A stretch of DNA of 9,284 bases from an uncultured Prevotella sp. (GTDB lineage Bacteria > Bacteroidota > Bacteroidia > Bacteroidales > Bacteroidaceae), in contig CAKQDG010000086.1 of NCBI GenBank assembly GCA_934219025.1, positions 1 to 9,284 on the forward strand, given 5' to 3'. This document shows, piece by piece, positions 7,301 to 9,284 of the stretch. A program made the position numbers and the translations under genes. Below the pieces are notes generated by a model. The model had not been told where the DNA came from, made no database searches, and saw nothing but the letters and a program-made list of their open reading frames with translations. The stretch's first letter is position 1; each line of letters opens with the position of its first letter.

Positions 7301-9006
7301 TCACTCTGATGCCTGACACCACGCTGACCATCAGCCACGGCAAAAACAGCAAGAGGCTCGTGGTCTTGGCTAAAACCGCCGACGGAAAACTGTTCAACCT
7401 GAAATACAGAAAGGTGGACAACAACAAGATTAAGATTACTTCAAAGGTGGACTCTGCCACTAAACTGAAACTCACGGTAACGGCAAAGGAGCCGCTCGAA
7501 AACATGAGTTGGTACAAGACTATGCAGGTGGTGGCACGCGGACTGATGATGGTGAGAAACGTGAATATCTCTTACCGCAACCAGTATGGACTGTCGCTCC
7601 CTGGATTTATGCCTGAAGTGGGCGACGTCTTCGGACAGCGCAGCAAGGGCATCATGGCTCCGGGACTTGACTTTGCCTTTGGATTCATAGACGATTCGTA
7701 TGTCAAGAAGAGTGCCGAACGTGGATGGTTGCTCATGGCAGACAGCGTGGCAACACCGGCCACTTCGAGCAAGACGGAAGACCTGCAGCTGAGGATGACT
7801 CTTGAGCCGGTGAAGGATCTGAAAATCGACCTCAACGCAAGTCGCACCATGACTACGGCAAAGAGTGTGCAGTATATGTATCAAGGTATGCCTACCACAC
7901 AAAGTGGCACGTTCACCATGACTACAATCAGTCTTGGCTCTACATTCGAGGGCACCGGAAATGCCAACAACGGCTACCACTCGGCAACTTTCGAGAAGTT
8001 CTGCAACTCGCTCGAAGGTTTCCGCCAGAGAGTGGAAAACCAGTATGCCGGCGCCACATATCCTGCTGGGTCTATTCTCGCCGGACAGACTTTCAATGCT
8101 GACAACGGAACAGTGAGCAAATACAGTGCCGATGTGATGATTCCGGCTTTCCTCTCTACTTACACAAGTATCGGGGGAAATTCGCTCGAACTGTTCCCCG
8201 CCCTGTCAAGGTTGCTGCCAAACTGGACAGTGAGATACAGCGGACTGGGCAGACTGCCGTGGTTCCGCGACGTGTTCAAGAGTTTCAATATCAACCACTC
8301 CTACAAGAGCATATATGCCGTGGGTTCATACAGTTCGTTCAGCACATATCAGGAATATATGAACGGGCTCGGATTCATCACCGATGCCACAACGGGCAAC
8401 CCTACGCCAAGTAGCATGTTCAACGTTTCAACGGTTAGCATCAACGAGTCGTTCTCTCCTCTGCTCGGTGTGGACATGACTTTCCACAACAACCTCACGG
8501 CTAAGTTGGAATACCGCAAGACAAGGGTGCTGAGCCTCAGTATGACAAGTGTTCAGCTCAACGAATCGTCGAGCAACGACTGGGTGGTCGGCATGGGCTA
8601 CAAGATAAACAATTTCGACTTCTTCGGTCTTTTCGGCGGCGGAAACAAATCACGCAAAGTGAAAGGTGCCAAGAACAAGAACAACAGTCAGGAGCAGAAC
8701 CAGAACAGCAAGAGCAACAGAAACAATAGTCGTAGTGGCTTCAACACCGACCTGAACCTGCGTCTCGATCTCTCGTTCCGCAAACAGGCTGCCATCTGTC
8801 GCGACATAGCCTCCATGACCAGTGCGGCAAGCAGCGGCAACTCTGCCTTCAAACTCTCGTTTGCTGCCGACTACACGCTGTCGAGACTCCTAACAATGAG
8901 TTTCTACTACGACCGGCAGACTAACACGCCGCTCCTCTCGAGCAGCAGCTATCCGACAACGACACAGGACTTCGGCTTGAGTCTGAAATTCTCGCTCACG
9001 AGATAG
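1393..9006 (+). CDS. sprA: Type IX secretion system translocon outer-membrane barrel SprA (Sov)
   Basis: SprA (Sov in Porphyromonas gingivalis) is the outer-membrane channel of the type IX secretion system. The Flavobacterium homologue is a 36-strand single-chain beta-barrel that works with PorV and a plug protein to pass folded cargo carrying a C-terminal targeting domain. The 2537-aa length fits the family. A signal peptide is visible: basic MKNLKK, a hydrophobic stretch to about residue 21, and a possible cleavage site after VLA. Residues 30-75 are polar and basic. Conserved-looking blocks include GGVRIKTQG (197-205), EAGNISFPSNSSLVKG (286-301), YLDDFE (859-864) and EFWMLDPF (1017-1024). 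The rest alternates hydrophobic and polar residues as in beta-strands. The end, DFGLSLKFSLTR, looks like a final strand, so the TAG stop is probably native. Lys-rich (about 1930-1965) and Asn/Lys/Gln-rich (about 2415-2450) segments are probably loops or linkers. ATG at 1393 is 3 nt after ruvA, without a clear Shine-Dalgarno site. No frameshift is seen. Confidence 0.95.
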   Translation: MKNLKKLTIFIIALVSINVLAFNVLPQMQDDRSRISVRRQRQGTKNVLPTRENSRKSDADSTKKAPAGLSQLVIEDDSIPDSLLHPRWKVQRTVPITADDAKKRTADLSMPDNIKQEVVYNDTLNRYFLGSKIGGGYLSTPVMMTPEEYKKWSERQEMNAFFRSKNDDIVKEKGKDKFSFSDMHFELGPAEKIFGPGGVRIKTQGTAELKLGATMKNIDNPSLPIRNRKTTMMNFDEKINLNVNGKVGDKVNMNLNYNTDATFDFDQQNLKLKYEGKEDEIIKLVEAGNISFPSNSSLVKGASSLFGIRTDLQFGKLKLQTVVSQKKSSSKSVSSKGGVQLTPFEIDASDYEDNRHFFLSQYFRNKYDAAMKTLPNLTTGITINRVEVWVTNKQGTTTNTRNIIALTDLGENQKVSNRMWGLTGQPVPSNNANSEYSTMVGSYASAREIDQTSTVLDGIPGFTGGTDYEKLQSARLLNSSEYTVNNALGYISLKSALQTDQVLAIAYEYTSGGQTYQVGEFASDVQDVTKALFVKSLKNTSNNPTQGNWDLMMKNVYYLASSVEKDKFRLDVKYQSDTTGVYLSYIPEQQVKDLTMIKLLGADRLDNNNKAHPNGYFDYVDGYTVSNGRVFFPEAEPFGEYLYNALIAKGVSPDKAAKYSYTELYDSTKTIAKQIAEKDKFRLTGQYRGTSANVISLGAYNVPQGSVVVTAGGVTLQEGSDYSVDYSAGEVTILNQSIIDAGTAVNVSLESNTDYAQQRKTMLGLNWEYDFSKNFQLSGTFQHLSEQALTTKVAMGSEPLNNTLWGLNINWKKESQWLTNMLDKIPFLHCTQPSQISFTGEFAQLIAGQASGTQDNASYLDDFENTKNSIDVSTPSAWIISSVPTMFQNYNDKTTLQSGYERALLAWYNIDPLFTRRSSSLTPGHIKSDLHQLSNHYVREVYTRELYPNRDQSSYNGATATLPILNLAFYPSERGPYNFNPNLNSNGTLPNPQRNWGGMMRRLDTNDFETANIEYIEFWMLDPFIYTNKQADAAQYGGDFYINLGEVSEDVLRDGKKFYESGMPVDGSTGFTTTQWGKIPNQSTVTYAFATSGGARAKQDVGFNGLTDEEEKAFGSYQQFLTAAQSRVTGAALDSIMADPANDDYHYFRGSDYDAARTPILQRYKRINNPQGNSPDSDMRNESYDTSYKTTPDVEDINQDYTLNEYEKYYQYKLSIRPQDLVVGHNYIVDKRESSVKLRNDTTETVTWYQFRIPVDDYEKNVGGITDFTSIRFMRMFLTNFQQPIVLRFANLDLVRGEWRIYQQSLSTGSESGKMAVSAVNIEENNDRVPVNYVLPPGIRREQDPTQPQLTEANEQALDIQVTNLSNGEAKAVYKNTNLDLRQYKRLQMFVHANAFEQNSTNLQDNQLAIFMRLGSDYKSNYYEYEIPLKLTEPGHYDRYSAADCKLVWPEDNMLDIPLSVFTSLKKARNKAKSLGQASYNFPYTAYDEEHPNNKVSIVGNPTLGEVRTMIIGVRNLANDQKSGEIWVNELRLKEYNNSGGWAAQGNLNLQLSDVGSVNVTGKYVSEGFGGLEDGVAQRAQDDYKTYSVTTNFELGKFFPDEAKVSIPLYYSVTKEETRPKYNPLDTDMKLDDALDAMESHERDSIESIAVTKTTNTNFSLSNMKVGIATKKHPMPYDPANFSFSYSHSHRHTSGETTVYENEDNWRGSMNYSYTPVYKAFEPFKKIKSKSKWYDILKRFGLNWLPQNLTFNTELARNYYELQERDMESTENSELPLTFNEQFLWNREFSIRWDLTKNLHMSFNSATHAEIEEPYTPVDKSRYPDQYSAWKDSVWTSIKHMGRPLDYNQNFTASYQAPLNLIPIFDWINADANYNATYNWTRGTTQEDGQSLGNVIANNRTLNINGALNLEKLYNHVPFLKKTNDRFNKRPSITQRRKPNSMVATKDKKKKPTEDEKKLPKNKRAFEKEITLMPDTTLTISHGKNSKRLVVLAKTADGKLFNLKYRKVDNNKIKITSKVDSATKLKLTVTAKEPLENMSWYKTMQVVARGLMMVRNVNISYRNQYGLSLPGFMPEVGDVFGQRSKGIMAPGLDFAFGFIDDSYVKKSAERGWLLMADSVATPATSSKTEDLQLRMTLEPVKDLKIDLNASRTMTTAKSVQYMYQGMPTTQSGTFTMTTISLGSTFEGTGNANNGYHSATFEKFCNSLEGFRQRVENQYAGATYPAGSILAGQTFNADNGTVSKYSADVMIPAFLSTYTSIGGNSLELFPALSRLLPNWTVRYSGLGRLPWFRDVFKSFNINHSYKSIYAVGSYSSFSTYQEYMNGLGFITDATTGNPTPSSMFNVSTVSINESFSPLLGVDMTFHNNLTAKLEYRKTRVLSLSMTSVQLNESSSNDWVVGMGYKINNFDFFGLFGGGNKSRKVKGAKNKNNSQEQNQNSKSNRNNSRSGFNTDLNLRLDLSFRKQAAICRDIASMTSAASSGNSAFKLSFAADYTLSRLLTMSFYYDRQTNTPLLSSSSYPTTTQDFGLSLKFSLTR

Positions 9007-9010
9007 TCTC

Positions 9011-9046
9011 TCGGACAACTCGGACGGCTCGGACTACTCAGACAAC
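9011..9046. repeat. Four tandem 9-bp repeats, TCGGACNNC
   Basis: Four consecutive 9-mers start 4 nt after the sprA stop codon: TCGGACAAC (9011), TCGGACGGC (9020), TCGGACTAC (9029) and TCAGACAAC (9038). The core TCGGAC is fixed in three of the four, and the final C in all. The core is the reverse complement of the GTCCGA core of the next array, so this block is a diverged array in the opposite orientation. It lies outside the sprA reading frame. Confidence 0.85.
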
Positions 9047-9061
9047 TCCGAGCCGTCCGAG
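9019..9061. repeat. 15-bp perfect inverted repeat at the array orientation switch; possible sprA 3'-end hairpin
   Basis: CTCGGACGGCTCGGA (9019-9033) is perfectly complementary to TCCGAGCCGTCCGAG (9047-9061), with a 13-nt loop (9034-9046). The stem is G+C-rich and would be very stable in the sprA transcript. No T-tract follows, because the 11-bp array begins immediately, so it lacks the hallmark of intrinsic termination. It could still stop 3' exonucleases or help termination by another route. It arises because the 9-bp and 11-bp arrays are inverted relative to each other. Confidence 0.7.
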
Positions 9062-9284
9062 AGTCGTCCGAGAGCCGTCCGAGAGTCGTCCGAGAGTCGT
9101 CCGAGAGCCGTCCGAGAGCCGTCCGAGAGTCGTCCGAGAGTCGTCCGAGAGCCGTCCGAGAGTCGTCCGAGAGTCGTCCGAGAGCCGTCCGAGAGCCGTC
9201 CGAGAGTCGTCCGAGAGTCGTCCGAGAGCCGTCCGAGAGTCGTCCGAGAGTCGTCCGAGAGCCGTCCGAGAGCCGTCCGAGAGT
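9052..9284. repeat. 11-bp tandem array (GYCGTCCGAGA) with 77-bp higher-order period
   Basis: There are 21 complete head-to-tail copies of GYCGTCCGAGA starting at 9052, then two bases of a 22nd cut by the window edge. Only the second base varies. In order it reads C T C T T C C T T C T T C C T T C T T C C T. From the second unit on, every unit matches the one seven places later (14 of 14 testable pairs), so 9063-9139, 9140-9216 and 9217-9284 are two whole and one partial copies of an exact 77-bp repeat. Only the first unit breaks the pattern. No stop codon occurs in any of the six frames, because 11 is not a multiple of 3 and the unit contains no stop triplet. No ATG occurs either. The true length is unknown. 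Confidence 0.97.

Noticed and set aside
9052..9284. CRISPR array
   Set aside because: The units are 11 bp head to tail with no unique spacers, and no cas genes are in view.

Overview
The window most likely comes from a Bacteroidota genome of the Prevotella / Prevotellaceae type. The evidence is a T9SS-type SprA gene directly behind ruvA, coding sequence clearly richer in G+C than the AT-rich intergenic DNA, and A/T-rich leaders without a Shine-Dalgarno site in front of both main genes. The genus is inferred from general resemblance; no marker gene here settles it.

Layout. Positions 1-783 are a long intergenic region. It holds a 24-bp direct repeat with hairpins at the left edge (3-101), an AT-rich inverted repeat (214-247), a segment that is stop-free in two overlapping frames but has no ATG (245-475), a perfect 13-bp inverted repeat (398-430), and a doubtful 35-codon ORF with a good Shine-Dalgarno sequence (477-584). 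An AT-rich stretch (728-783) leads into ruvA. Positions 784-1389 encode RuvA, the Holliday-junction-binding subunit. After a 3-nt gap, positions 1393-9006 encode a complete 2537-aa SprA/Sov, the giant outer-membrane beta-barrel of the type IX secretion translocon. These two genes fill about 89% of the window and were probably co-transcribed.

Four nucleotides after the sprA stop, an unusual repeat region begins and runs off the right edge. Four copies of a 9-bp unit (TCGGACNNC, 9011-9046) are followed by an array in the opposite orientation of 21 complete 11-bp units (GYCGTCCGAGA) plus a partial one (9052-9284). The 11-mer equals the reverse complement of the 9-mer plus GA. The single variable base (C or T) repeats with a period of seven units, so from 9063 to the edge the array is also an exact 77-bp higher-order repeat.

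The two genes are not related in function. RuvA acts in the cytoplasm in recombination and repair, and SprA acts in the outer membrane in protein export. I see no defence system, integrase, transposase, CRISPR array, tRNA or rRNA. The most unusual feature is the nested, orientation-switching repeat after sprA.
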